From DATFVB01 sp963714035 (GTDB taxonomy: Bacteria; Acidobacteriota; Thermoanaerobaculia; UBA5066; DATFVB01), in the NCBI GenBank assembly GCA_963714035.1, contig OY970224.1, forward strand, positions 1,736,001-1,800,000: a stretch of DNA of 64,000 bases, written 5' to 3'. Position 1 is the stretch's first letter, and each line of letters starts with the position of its first letter. Below the pieces are notes generated by a model. The model saw only the letters and a program-made list of their open reading frames with translations. It did no database searches and was not told where the DNA came from. This document shows, in pieces, positions 49,598-57,333 of this stretch. The position numbers and the translations under genes were made by a program.

Positions 49598-49969
49598 GTG
49601 CCCTTCCGCGTCACGGTCGAAGCGCGCTTCGAGGCCGCTCACTTCCTGATCCATTACCGGGGCCAGCCCGAACCGCTTCACGGCCATTCGTATCGCGTGG
49701 AAGTCGTCCTCGAATCCGGGGAGCTCGATCGCGACGAGCTCGCCGCCGATTTCATCGCCGCGAAGGAGCTCGTGCGCGGGATCGCCGCCGAGCTCGATTA
49801 CCGCAACGTCAACGACCACCCCGCGTTCGCCGGCGGCAACACCTCGGCCGAGAACATCGCCCGCCACTTCGCCGAGCGCGTCGAATCCTCCGGGCTGCTC
49901 CTTCCCGCGCGCGTCGCCGAGGTCGTGGTGTGGGAAGGGCCGGAGAACAGGGCGAGCTACGTTCCCTAG
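49598..49969 (+). CDS. 6-pyruvoyl-tetrahydropterin synthase/QueD-family protein lacking the usual Cys
   Basis: A 123-residue T-fold protein with a GTG start 4 bp after the previous stop. Zinc histidines are seen in FEAAHFL and LHGHSYRVEVV; the catalytic Asp-His in NVNDHP and the pterin-binding Glu in VVVWEGPENR are present. The Cys of the CxxxHGH motif, needed by QueD and classic PTPS, is Pro here (PEPLHGH), with Glu beside it. The reaction may therefore differ from queuosine-precursor synthesis. The pairing with a radical SAM protein suggests a joint pathway, but that is only context. Confidence 0.8.
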   Translation: MPFRVTVEARFEAAHFLIHYRGQPEPLHGHSYRVEVVLESGELDRDELAADFIAAKELVRGIAAELDYRNVNDHPAFAGGNTSAENIARHFAERVESSGLLLPARVAEVVVWEGPENRASYVP

Positions 49970-50023
49970 CGCCTTCGGGGCTGTTCCGAGTTACGGGTTA
50001 CGAGTTCGGAGCCGAGAGCCGAG

Positions 50024-50065
50024 AGTCGAAAGTCGAAAGTCGAAAGTCGAAAGTCGAAAGTCGAA
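50024..50065. repeat. Six tandem copies of AGTCGAA
   Basis: Six exact 7-base units in the gap between the PTPS-like gene and the Tes-like gene. Just before them lies GAGTTACGGGTTACGAGTT, similar to the stretch at 36640-36740. Confidence 0.85.
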
Positions 50066-50164
50066 CAATACACGACACCGCTGAAAGCGCGGCACCCCAC
50101 CCGCCGGAAGGAACACCACCGAGGCGCGGCCAGAGGGGTTGGAAGACGGGTTCGGCCGCGCCTG

Positions 50165-52048
50165 CTACTTAATTAAGGCGGAGAAGACCGGCAGCATCGC
50201 CTTCGCCGCTCTCGACGCGGGCGCCTGCTGCGGAGGCGGTGTCATCGGCACGAGCGGCGCCGGCGCGTTCGCCGGAAGCGAAGGAAGCGGCACGCTCTTT
50301 CCGCGGGCATAGACCGTGTGCCGGCCGTTCTTCTTGTACCACTCGGCGAGTGTCGCCGAACGGAAGATCTCCTCGACGATCTTCCTCCAACCGACGCCCG
50401 TGTTGTACGCGCAGAAGGAGATCTCTCCCATCTGCGTCGCGTACGGGATGATGCACATTTCCGTCCGCCGGAAGTCGTAGTTGAAGAGGTCCTGGAACCA
50501 CATCCCGCCGACGAAGAGCACGCGCCAGCTGTAGCGCTTCTTCTTCGCGATCCCGAGCTTCCCGCCCGTGTGGCCGTCCATGATCTTGACGAGATCCCAC
50601 GCGCCGAGGCTCTTCGGAAGGTTCTTCGGGCGGATGTTCCGAAGGACCGCGAGGGCGACCTGACCGGCCGCGATCGCCTTCGGGCGCGCGCTGTCGGTGA
50701 TCTTCTGGAAGTCCAGCAGGAGCTGGTCCACGTCGATGAGCGACGGCACCGGAACCGTTTCCTTCGTCTTTTCGTGAACGAGGAGCATCGTCCCGATCCC
50801 GCAGTTCGGGTGGCACCCGCACTTCATCGAGCCCCATTCCGCTTCGAGGCCGGAGAGCTGGTCCTTCAGGTCCGAGAACGGACCCGAGGCCGACAGCGGG
50901 AACCAGTCGCGCATGACCTCGCCGATCCCCGCCTGCTCCTTCACGTCGTGGGCGAGATGCGACAGCGTGTAGCGCTGGCGCGCGAGCGTCTCGGCGTCGA
51001 TGTCCTCGTCGCGCCCGGTGAACGACACGGGCTGGAACGAGAGCGCGTTGATCTTGTCGATGTTCTGGATCGCGAAGTTGAGGATCGCTCCCACCTGGTC
51101 GTTGTTGACGCTGTTGACGATCGTCGTCACGAGGGTGACGTCGATGCCGTACTTCTTCAGATGCTCGACCGCGCAGAGCTTGACGTCGTACAGGTTGCCG
51201 ACCTGCCGGTGCTCGTTGTGCTCGTTGCCGACGCCGTCGAACTGGAGATACGCGAAGCGCAGACCCGCTTCGGCCGCCTCCTTCGCGAAATCCTCGTCCT
51301 GCGCGAACCGGATTCCGTTGGTCGCGCATTGCACCGAGAAGTAGCCGAGCTCCCGCGCGTAGCGGATCGCCGGGATGAAGTGGGGTGAGAGCGTCGGCTC
51401 GCCGCCGGAAAATTGCACCGACAGCTGCCGCTTCGGCTTGATCGCGATCGCGTTGTCGAGGAGCTCCCGGACGTCGTCCCATTCGAGCTCATGGACGAAA
51501 CCGACCTGGTTGGCGTCCATGAAGCACGGGTTGCACATCATGTTGCAGCGGTTCGTCAGGTCGATCGTGAGGACCGCTCCACGGCCGTACTTGATCGAGG
51601 ACGAGCCGTGATCGTGCAGGCCGTCCTTCGGGATCTTGAAATCGCGGCCGGGGTAGAGGGATTCGAGCCGTGCGAAGAACGGGGGGTCGATCGACATCAC
51701 GTCCTCGAAATGGCCGTGCTCCGGACAATCCTTCTCCATGACGATCCGGCCGTCCTTTTCGACGATGTGCGCCTTGATCTCCCCCGCTTTGCTGTTGACG
51801 AGAACGGACCAGTCCGCGGCGCCCGAGAGGATCGATTCGCGGACCTCCTTCACGCAGCCCGGACAGAGCGAATCGGTCTCCCGGGGAAACCCGAGAACCG
51901 GCCTGCTCCGTTCGCGCGATTTGATCAGAGGCTCGGGCGCCCAGCGGGGCTGGAAAACGCCCTCCGGAAACCTCCGGTCGACCGCAGCGGCAAGCCGCCA
52001 CGCCGTATCGGCGGCGGTTCGAACCGCGGAGTAGATCTGCTTTTTCAT
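50165..52048 (-). CDS. Radical SAM protein of the tetraether-lipid synthase (Tes/MJ0619-like) type
   Basis: 627 residues. A short N-terminal region leads to LCPGCVKEVRE and EKDCPEHGHFEDV (Cys/His metal-binding motifs), then the radical SAM motif DLTNRCNMMCNPCFMDA (C-x3-C-x2-C), SGGEPTLSPHF, and further Cys in MKCGCHPNCGIGTM and EMCIIPYATQMGEISFCAYN. This order is that of the Tes family, which in archaea joins two lipid chains tail to tail, and of related bacterial enzymes for membrane-spanning lipids. Acidobacteria are known for such lipids (iso-diabolic acid, branched tetraethers). A lipid-coupling role is therefore plausible but inferred. No other lipid gene is adjacent. Confidence 0.7.
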   Translation of the reverse strand: MKKQIYSAVRTAADTAWRLAAAVDRRFPEGVFQPRWAPEPLIKSRERSRPVLGFPRETDSLCPGCVKEVRESILSGAADWSVLVNSKAGEIKAHIVEKDGRIVMEKDCPEHGHFEDVMSIDPPFFARLESLYPGRDFKIPKDGLHDHGSSSIKYGRGAVLTIDLTNRCNMMCNPCFMDANQVGFVHELEWDDVRELLDNAIAIKPKRQLSVQFSGGEPTLSPHFIPAIRYARELGYFSVQCATNGIRFAQDEDFAKEAAEAGLRFAYLQFDGVGNEHNEHRQVGNLYDVKLCAVEHLKKYGIDVTLVTTIVNSVNNDQVGAILNFAIQNIDKINALSFQPVSFTGRDEDIDAETLARQRYTLSHLAHDVKEQAGIGEVMRDWFPLSASGPFSDLKDQLSGLEAEWGSMKCGCHPNCGIGTMLLVHEKTKETVPVPSLIDVDQLLLDFQKITDSARPKAIAAGQVALAVLRNIRPKNLPKSLGAWDLVKIMDGHTGGKLGIAKKKRYSWRVLFVGGMWFQDLFNYDFRRTEMCIIPYATQMGEISFCAYNTGVGWRKIVEEIFRSATLAEWYKKNGRHTVYARGKSVPLPSLPANAPAPLVPMTPPPQQAPASRAAKAMLPVFSALIK

Positions 52049-52084
52049 TCGAGGTGACTCACATTTCCCAAATGCTTGCGATTC

Positions 52085-53266
52085 CTAGCGTTCGGCGATC
52101 TTACCAAGACCCATTTCCCGCTGTAAAGCGGAATCCCGAAAGCCTCGTTTCTCCGGTTGACGCATGAAGCGCGCCATGGCGAACGGTTCGAGGGTGGAGC
52201 TTCGCGGGCCCCCGAGAACCGCGTCGCCGATCGCCCCCGCGACGGCCGGGGCCATGAGGACGCCGTTCCGGAAGCCTCCCGCCGCGAGGAAATAGCCCGG
52301 GAGCGGGGTCGACCCGAGGATCGGAAGACCGTCGGGAGCGGCGGGGCGAAGCCCGGCCCAGGCGCCGACGAAACGCGCCGTTTCGAGCGGCGGAAGGAGC
52401 TCGATCGCGCGGCGAAGGAGCCCTTCGACGGCGGCCGCGGTCACGACCTTCTCGTAGCCGACGAACTCGACCGTCGCTCCCGCCAGGAGCCGGCCGTGCT
52501 CGCGGGGGGCCAGGTAGAAGTGGTCTCGATGGAGGACGCGGGAGGGCCGCGAGGAGCCCGCGTCGAGCTCGACGAGCTGTCCGCGCGCGGGGACGATCGG
52601 AACGGAGAATCCCGCGGCTCCCGCGAGCCCGGCCCAGGCCCCGGCGGCGTCGACGACCGCGGCCGCCGCCAGCTCGCCGTCCGGGGTCCGAACGCCCGTG
52701 CAGACCCCGGAGGCGACCCGCAGGCCGACGACCGGCGTTCCGGTGACGAAACGAGCGCCCCGGCGCTCGGCGGAAAGCCGCAGGCCCCGCATGAGCTCCC
52801 GGGGATCGACGATCGCTTCCTCGGGAAACGACAGAACCGGTCCCTCGCTCCTCGGGAGCGTCGCGCCGGCGATCTCGCCGATCCGCGCGGGATCGACCCG
52901 CTCGACGGGCCACCCCGCGCGTTCGTGGCGGGCCTCGAGGTCTTCGAGGGCGCGCGCGTCCTCCGGTCCGGCCGCGAGACGCAGAGAGCCGCAGCGCGAG
53001 TAGTGGGGGTCGATCCCCGTTTCCGCCCGAAGCTCCGCGACGAGCGTGGGGTAGAGCGCCGCCGAGCTCCGGCACAGCTCCGAGAGCGGCTCCCCCGGCA
53101 CGGCGTAGGCGCTCGCGGTCAGCATTCCGGCGGCCGCTCCCGACGCCTCCTGGCCCGGGGAGCCGCGTTCGACGACCGTCACGGCCGCGCCGCGGGAAGC
53201 GAGCTCGCGGGCCACCGCGCAGCCGATGACTCCGGCCCCGCAGACGAGAACGTCCGAGGTCTTCAA
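52085..53266 (-). CDS. thiO: FAD-dependent glycine oxidase ThiO-like
   Basis: About 393 residues. VLVCGAGVIGCAVARELASRG is the FAD-binding loop, then VVERGSPGQEASGAAAGML, PEEAIVDPRELMRGL, VVDAAGAWAG, HRDHFYLAPREHGRLLAGAT and the C-terminal AGGFRNGVLMAPAVA, all typical of ThiO/DAO-family oxidases. ThiO makes iminoglycine for thiamine thiazole synthesis; no other thi gene is adjacent, so another amine substrate is possible. The start is unclear: TTG 53266 is used (MKTSDVLVCGAG). A well-placed GGGAGG plus ATG lies just upstream in another frame. Confidence 0.8.
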   Translation of the reverse strand: MKTSDVLVCGAGVIGCAVARELASRGAAVTVVERGSPGQEASGAAAGMLTASAYAVPGEPLSELCRSSAALYPTLVAELRAETGIDPHYSRCGSLRLAAGPEDARALEDLEARHERAGWPVERVDPARIGEIAGATLPRSEGPVLSFPEEAIVDPRELMRGLRLSAERRGARFVTGTPVVGLRVASGVCTGVRTPDGELAAAAVVDAAGAWAGLAGAAGFSVPIVPARGQLVELDAGSSRPSRVLHRDHFYLAPREHGRLLAGATVEFVGYEKVVTAAAVEGLLRRAIELLPPLETARFVGAWAGLRPAAPDGLPILGSTPLPGYFLAAGGFRNGVLMAPAVAGAIGDAVLGGPRSSTLEPFAMARFMRQPEKRGFRDSALQREMGLGKIAER

Positions 53267-53287
53267 GGAAATCGAGCATAACCCTCC

Positions 53288-53430
53288 CGTCGGCCGCGCG
53301 GCACGCTCCGCTGGAACCGCGCGGCCTCCCACGGCGCAAACCTCCTCCGCTCGGTTACTTCGCGGAGACTCTTCGCGATGCGGCCTTCGCGGCTCGCCTT
53401 CTCGGCTCGACCGCTTCGGCGCCCCACCAG
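53288..53430. repeat. GC-rich dispersed repeat, copy 2
   Basis: Starts CGTCGGCCGCGCGGCACGCT and continues with GGTTACTTCGCGGAGACTCT and GGCTCGCCTTCTCGGCTCGA. It is the reverse complement of the copy ending at 55865 over about 140 bases with scattered changes, and its start matches 46537-46580. It lies between the divergent ThiO and cyclophilin genes. Confidence 0.7.
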
Positions 53431-53575
53431 GGCGAACGAGAGAACGTCTTGTGACCCGCGCGAGCCTCGACGGAAGGCCCGCTTCACGGGCGCTCTTCGA
53501 GCTTCCGGCCCGGATCCGCCCGCCGCCGGGCCCGCCTCCGCGTGCTATCGTTGCGCCTTCACAAGGAGGTTCTGC

Positions 53576-54268
53576 TTGAGGAAACTGACGTTGATCGCGG
53601 CCGCGCTTTTCGCGGCTCAGGCGATTCTGGCCGCGCCGGCCAGTCACAAATCGGCAAAGAAAGCGAGCTCGAAGATGGATCCCGCGCACATGCAGGCGAC
53701 TCTCGTCACCGATTTCGGCGACATCACGATCCGGTTCTTCCCGGACAAGGCGCCGCACCACGTCCAGAACTTCGTCGAGCTGGCGCAGAAGCACGTTTAC
53801 GACGGCGTTCTCTTCCATCGCGTGATTCCCGGATTCATGATCCAGACGGGCGATCCGCTCACGAAGAACCCGAAGACGCCGCGCGAGCTGATGGGAACGG
53901 GGGCCTACGCGTCGCCCAAGGGAACCGAGGAGGGATTCGTCTACAACACGCTCCGGGTCTCCGAGCCCGACGGCGGACAGAAGACGGAGACGATCCGGAA
54001 CGTGAAGGCGGAATTCAACGACGTCTCGCACAAGCGCGGCGTCGTCTCGATGGCGCGGGCGAGCGATCCGGATTCCGCGTCGTCGCAGTTCTTCATCGTC
54101 GTGAAGGACTCGCCGTTCCTCGACCACCAGTACACGGCCTTCGCGGAAGTGACCTCCGGGATGGACGTCGCCGACAAGATCGCGGCGGCGCCGCGCGACG
54201 GCCGGGACAACCCGAGCTCGCCGATCCACATCAAGCGGGTGACGTTCTCGCCGATCTCCGAACCCTGA
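53576..54268 (+). CDS. Secreted cyclophilin-type peptidyl-prolyl isomerase
   Basis: The TTG start follows AAGGAGG with a 6-base spacer and gives 230 residues with a signal peptide (KLTLIAAALFAAQAILAAPA). The cyclophilin core is complete: TDFGDITIRFFPDKAPHHVQNF, GVLFHRVIPGFMIQTGDP (catalytic Arg and Phe), EFNDVSHKRGVVSMARA, SASSQFFIV, FLDHQYTAFAEV. An extra stretch of about 30 residues (GTEEGFVYNTLRVSEP region) replaces the usual short loop before EFND. It should help protein folding in the periplasm. Confidence 0.92.
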   Translation: MRKLTLIAAALFAAQAILAAPASHKSAKKASSKMDPAHMQATLVTDFGDITIRFFPDKAPHHVQNFVELAQKHVYDGVLFHRVIPGFMIQTGDPLTKNPKTPRELMGTGAYASPKGTEEGFVYNTLRVSEPDGGQKTETIRNVKAEFNDVSHKRGVVSMARASDPDSASSQFFIVVKDSPFLDHQYTAFAEVTSGMDVADKIAAAPRDGRDNPSSPIHIKRVTFSPISEP

Positions 54269-54277
54269 TCCCCGCCC

Positions 54278-55261
54278 GTGCACGCGATCGAGGCCCGCGT
54301 CCGACGGCTCTGCCCGGAAGCGGGCCTTTCCTTTCGGGGAATGTCGCCCCTCGCGGGAGACGTCGGACAGAGGCGGTATTTTCGCGTCGCAACGGAGAGA
54401 ATTCCGGTCCTCGCCGCCGTCTATCCCGAGGGATACGAAGAAGCGGGCGCTCGATGGGCGCGCATCCGAGAAGCGCTCCAGGGAAGGGTGCGCGTTCCGC
54501 GGCTCCTCGCCGCCGAATCGGGTGGCGGGATCCACCTGATCGAGGACTTCGGCGACCGGCCGCTCTCGACCGTGTGGAACGCGGCGCCGGAAGGGCGCCG
54601 GGGACCGCACGCGCGCGCGGCGGCGATCGCCGCGACGATCGGCGCGACGGCCGACCCCGGCGTCAACCCGCCGTTCACGGCGGATTTCTTCTTCGCCGAG
54701 ATGGAGAAGTCGCGCGAAGCGTTCTTCGCCGAGCTCGCGGGGGAACCGCTCTCCGGTGCGGAGCGATCCGTTCACGACGATTTCGCCCGGGCGCTCGCGT
54801 CCGAGATCGCCGGACACCCGCGACTCTTCGTCCATCGCGATTTTCATCTCGACAACCTCCTGGAGGCGGGAGGAGAGATCGGCGTGATCGATTTTCAGGA
54901 CGCCCGCGAGGGACCGGACACGTACGACCTCGCCTCCCTCGTCGGCGAGCGCGCGGCGCTGGTGTCGCCCGACGCGATCGCCCGCGACGCGGCGATCCGG
55001 GCGTTCACCTCAGCCACTCCGAACCCGTCCGGCCTCCCCTCGAGGCTCGCGAGGGTCGCCCTGCAGCGAGGTTGGAAAGCGGCGGGAACGTTCGCCCGCG
55101 TCTGCGCGGAGGGACGGGGAGACGCCTACCGTCGTTTCCTCGCGCCGCAGGTCCGCGCGGTGCTCTCGCGGCTCGAGCGCGCGGGCGTCGAAGCCGAGTT
55201 CGCCGGGATTCTGCGGCGTCGCTCTGCTAAGCTCTTCCCCCAGGAGGAACCTCCATGCTAG
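54278..55261 (+). CDS. Aminoglycoside-phosphotransferase-fold sugar kinase, AmgK-like
   Basis: 327 residues with a GTG start 9 bp after the cyclophilin gene. The C-terminal lobe has the catalytic loop FVHRDFHLDNLLE and the metal site GVIDFQDAREGPDTYDLASLV. This wording is close to AmgK, the anomeric kinase for MurNAc/GlcNAc in cell-wall recycling. The usual partner, the uridylyltransferase MurU, is not in the window, so the substrate is uncertain. It overlaps tatA by 7 bp. Confidence 0.75.
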   Translation: MHAIEARVRRLCPEAGLSFRGMSPLAGDVGQRRYFRVATERIPVLAAVYPEGYEEAGARWARIREALQGRVRVPRLLAAESGGGIHLIEDFGDRPLSTVWNAAPEGRRGPHARAAAIAATIGATADPGVNPPFTADFFFAEMEKSREAFFAELAGEPLSGAERSVHDDFARALASEIAGHPRLFVHRDFHLDNLLEAGGEIGVIDFQDAREGPDTYDLASLVGERAALVSPDAIARDAAIRAFTSATPNPSGLPSRLARVALQRGWKAAGTFARVCAEGRGDAYRRFLAPQVRAVLSRLERAGVEAEFAGILRRRSAKLFPQEEPPC

Positions 55262-55443
55262 GCAGCCTCGGTCTACCCGAGCTTCTCGTGATTCTCCTCA
55301 TCGTCATCGTCATTTTCGGCGCGGGCAAGCTGCCCCAGCTCGGAAAGGGATTGGGCGAGGGGATCAAGAACTTCAAGGACGCCGTCAAGTCCGGCGTCGA
55401 GGGGAAGGACGCGAAGGAAAAGAAGGAGAACGACGCGAAATAA
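55255..55443 (+). CDS. tatA: Sec-independent translocase component TatA
   Basis: 62 residues: one helix (ELLVILLIVIVIFGAGKLPQ) with the FGAGKLP hinge, the amphipathic helix GKGLGEGIKNFKDAVKSG, and a charged tail. AGGAGG precedes the ATG. TatA forms the pore of the Tat system; tatB and tatC are not nearby. Confidence 0.95.
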   Translation: MLGSLGLPELLVILLIVIVIFGAGKLPQLGKGLGEGIKNFKDAVKSGVEGKDAKEKKENDAK

Positions 55444-55714
55444 CCGTCGCTCGCTCCCCGGGGTTTCTTCCCACTCCTTCCTTCCGAACGTCCTCCCTCG
55501 ACAGCGTTGACCGCGAGCCGGACCGCGCCTCCTTCCGGCGCGAGACCCTGGATTACTCGCATCTGGGGATGCTCGGATTCTTCGAATTCCCTGACTTTCG
55601 CGGGAACGACGGGATTGCTCGAGGGATCACATCCGTCAGTCTGAAGGCGATGAGCCGCAGCAAGGCGGGAGCCCGCCGGGATGCGGGTCGCCCATCGGAA
55701 CCAGTGCAAGAACG
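55444..55714. other. Gene-free region after tatA
   Basis: About 270 bases, followed directly by a dispersed repeat. No frame looks coding, and no clear terminator follows tatA. Confidence 0.5.
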
Positions 55715-55865
55715 GCTTCGGTGGGGCGCCGCAGCGGTCGAGCCGAGAAGGCGAGCCGCGGAGGCCAGATCGCGGAAAGTCTCGCCGAAGTAACCGAGGC
55801 GAGGAGGTCCGCGATCTGGGAGGCCGCAGCGTTCCAGCCGCGCAGCGGCGCGCGCGAGGCCGACG
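55715..55865. repeat. GC-rich dispersed repeat, copy 3
   Basis: Inverted relative to copy 2 at 53288-53430; the last 63 bases equal 46678-46740 except one. The element abuts the stop codon of the Fis-like gene. Confidence 0.72.
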
Positions 55866-56123
55866 TTATTGAGGTCGGTCTTTGGGGAGGCGGATTTTAA
55901 GCAGCGACACCTTGTGCCGCAGCGTGTTCCGGTGAATGCCGAGCGAGCGCGCGGCGCGGATCAGATTTCCCGACGAGAGCTTCACGGCTCCCGAGATGTA
56001 CTTCTTCTCGAATTCTTTTCGGGCGAGATCGAGGCTGATACCGTGGGTGAGCAGCTCGTCGATGACCTGCTGAAGTTTCGCGTCGAGATCCAAGCCGCCG
56101 CCTCCAAACTCACGACGTTCCAT
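55866..56123 (-). CDS. Small Fis-type helix-turn-helix protein
   Basis: 85 residues from MERREFGGGGLDLDAKLQQV. The C-terminal part (LARKEFEKKYISGAVKLSSG, then NLIRAARSLGIHRNTLRHKV) is the Fis/NtrC-type DNA-binding helix-turn-helix. Without the receiver and ATPase parts of NtrC regulators, it is a stand-alone Fis-like protein. The upstream open frame runs into a MITE-like element and is not used. Target genes are unknown. Confidence 0.78.
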   Translation of the reverse strand: MERREFGGGGLDLDAKLQQVIDELLTHGISLDLARKEFEKKYISGAVKLSSGNLIRAARSLGIHRNTLRHKVSLLKIRLPKDRPQ

Positions 56124-56162
56124 GGGCTGTGAACGAGAGGCGCGAAGCTTACCACACCCGGA

Positions 56163-56436
56163 GTGCCCCGCCCCGGAAATAGCGTGCCACTTGCGCCTGC
56201 GGCTTACAAACGAGGGCAAGACGCGTCGCGGGAGCAGATGCCGGGAGCATCGGGCGCGCGACGCAACGCCGGCATCGTTTGCAATGTGCGGGCGCCCTTC
56301 GGGTTCGGGCGGCGCAGGGCCATCGGCGGCGTTGCCGCGGCTCGACGATCGCAAACGCATCGCCGTCGCCGCGTCGCCTTGCCGCTGAGCCGGCGGCGCT
56401 CCGAACAAATGTCACGTTATTTCCGGGGCGGGGCAC
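56163..56436. mobile_element. MITE-like element with 24-bp terminal inverted repeats
   Basis: The ends GTGCCCCGCCCCGGAAATAG (then CGTG) at 56163-56186 and the inverted copy at 56413-56436 agree at 23 of 24 positions. The 274-bp element has no coding capacity. No obvious target-site duplication is visible. It lies between the Fis-like gene and a secreted-protein gene. Confidence 0.7.
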
Positions 56437-56448
56437 CAAGGAGCGGCG

Positions 56449-57276
56449 CTATTTGATCTCGACGAGATCTCCGACCTGCATCGCGTGACTCATGTTGACG
56501 ATCTGCGCCGTCGCGGTGTGATCGCCGACGGTGAGCACCGCGAGCTCGCCGAGCACCGTTCGCGGCGGCGCGATCGCCGCCGTGTACGAGCGGAGCTCGC
56601 CGTTGAAATCGATGTCGAAGGTGTGCGGGATGGCGTAACGGAAGATCGTCAGGAAATCGCCGGGAGCCAGGCCCGCTTCGGCGCCCAGGTCGATGATGAC
56701 GTCGACTCCGTCGGAAAGATTCTCGACGCCGTCGCGCGCGAAGACGATCGTGCCGACCCTCTTTCCGTTCGGGTCGTCGCAGTTGACGAGCATCGGCGTG
56801 CGCCGCGCGAGAGGAACGGGGATCGGGTCGAACGGCTTGAGCATCGTCCCGATCGGAACGTCCGTGCACGCGGACGTGATTTCGAGGATCGCGACCTGGT
56901 CCTTCACGCAGAGCGCGTGCGCCTTGCCGATGTACTGGGTGAATCGCCCGAGCGGGCGTCCTTCCGGAATGTCGAAGATCTCGTCGCGCGGCGCGAGCAG
57001 CCAGTAGTCGTCCCCCGCGCGGATTCCGCCGTTGCTCGCGTAGACGACGTCCTGAAAGGAAAAGGCGCTCTGCTCGTAGACCGCGTCGCCCGAGACGACC
57101 ATGCCGGAAAACGGCTCGCTTTCCGGGCCGACGTAGCCGAAGCAGTTCACGTCGGCTTCCGCGCCCATCGGCTGCGGGGCGTCGACGCTCTGCGCGAAGA
57201 GATGGGCGGGAGCGGCGGCGGCCAGAGCGATGGCGGTCAGGACTCCTGAAATCGTGGCGAGTGATTTCCGGCGCAT
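56449..57276 (-). CDS. Secreted protein of unknown function
   Basis: 275 residues with a signal peptide (ISGVLTAIALAAAAPAHLFA). The mature part is beta-rich. Repeated GD-type turns (VVSGDAVYEQ, IRAGDDYWLL, GLAPGDFLTIFR, MQVGDLVEIK) suggest a tandem of small beta barrels like those in FlgT-C or LysM-linked envelope proteins. Four Cys and two sequons (NLS, NMS) are present. I cannot name a family. It precedes bamD but is separated from it by 57 bp. Confidence 0.65.
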   Translation of the reverse strand: MRRKSLATISGVLTAIALAAAAPAHLFAQSVDAPQPMGAEADVNCFGYVGPESEPFSGMVVSGDAVYEQSAFSFQDVVYASNGGIRAGDDYWLLAPRDEIFDIPEGRPLGRFTQYIGKAHALCVKDQVAILEITSACTDVPIGTMLKPFDPIPVPLARRTPMLVNCDDPNGKRVGTIVFARDGVENLSDGVDVIIDLGAEAGLAPGDFLTIFRYAIPHTFDIDFNGELRSYTAAIAPPRTVLGELAVLTVGDHTATAQIVNMSHAMQVGDLVEIK

Positions 57277-57333
57277 CGGTTGTCTCCTCAGCCTTCCAGA
57301 ATCGGTCTGGGGAAGTCTTTCTGGGGCAGGAGC

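Noticed and set aside
50024..50065. Short direct repeats considered as a CRISPR array
   Set aside because: Units are 7 bases and contiguous without spacers, and no cas gene is present.
52101..53339. 412-codon frame with a good ribosome site and ATG (MLDFLEDLGRSRLRG) overlapping thiO
   Set aside because: After a few residues it becomes Arg-rich shadow; the FAD-binding and oxidase motifs are all in the other frame.
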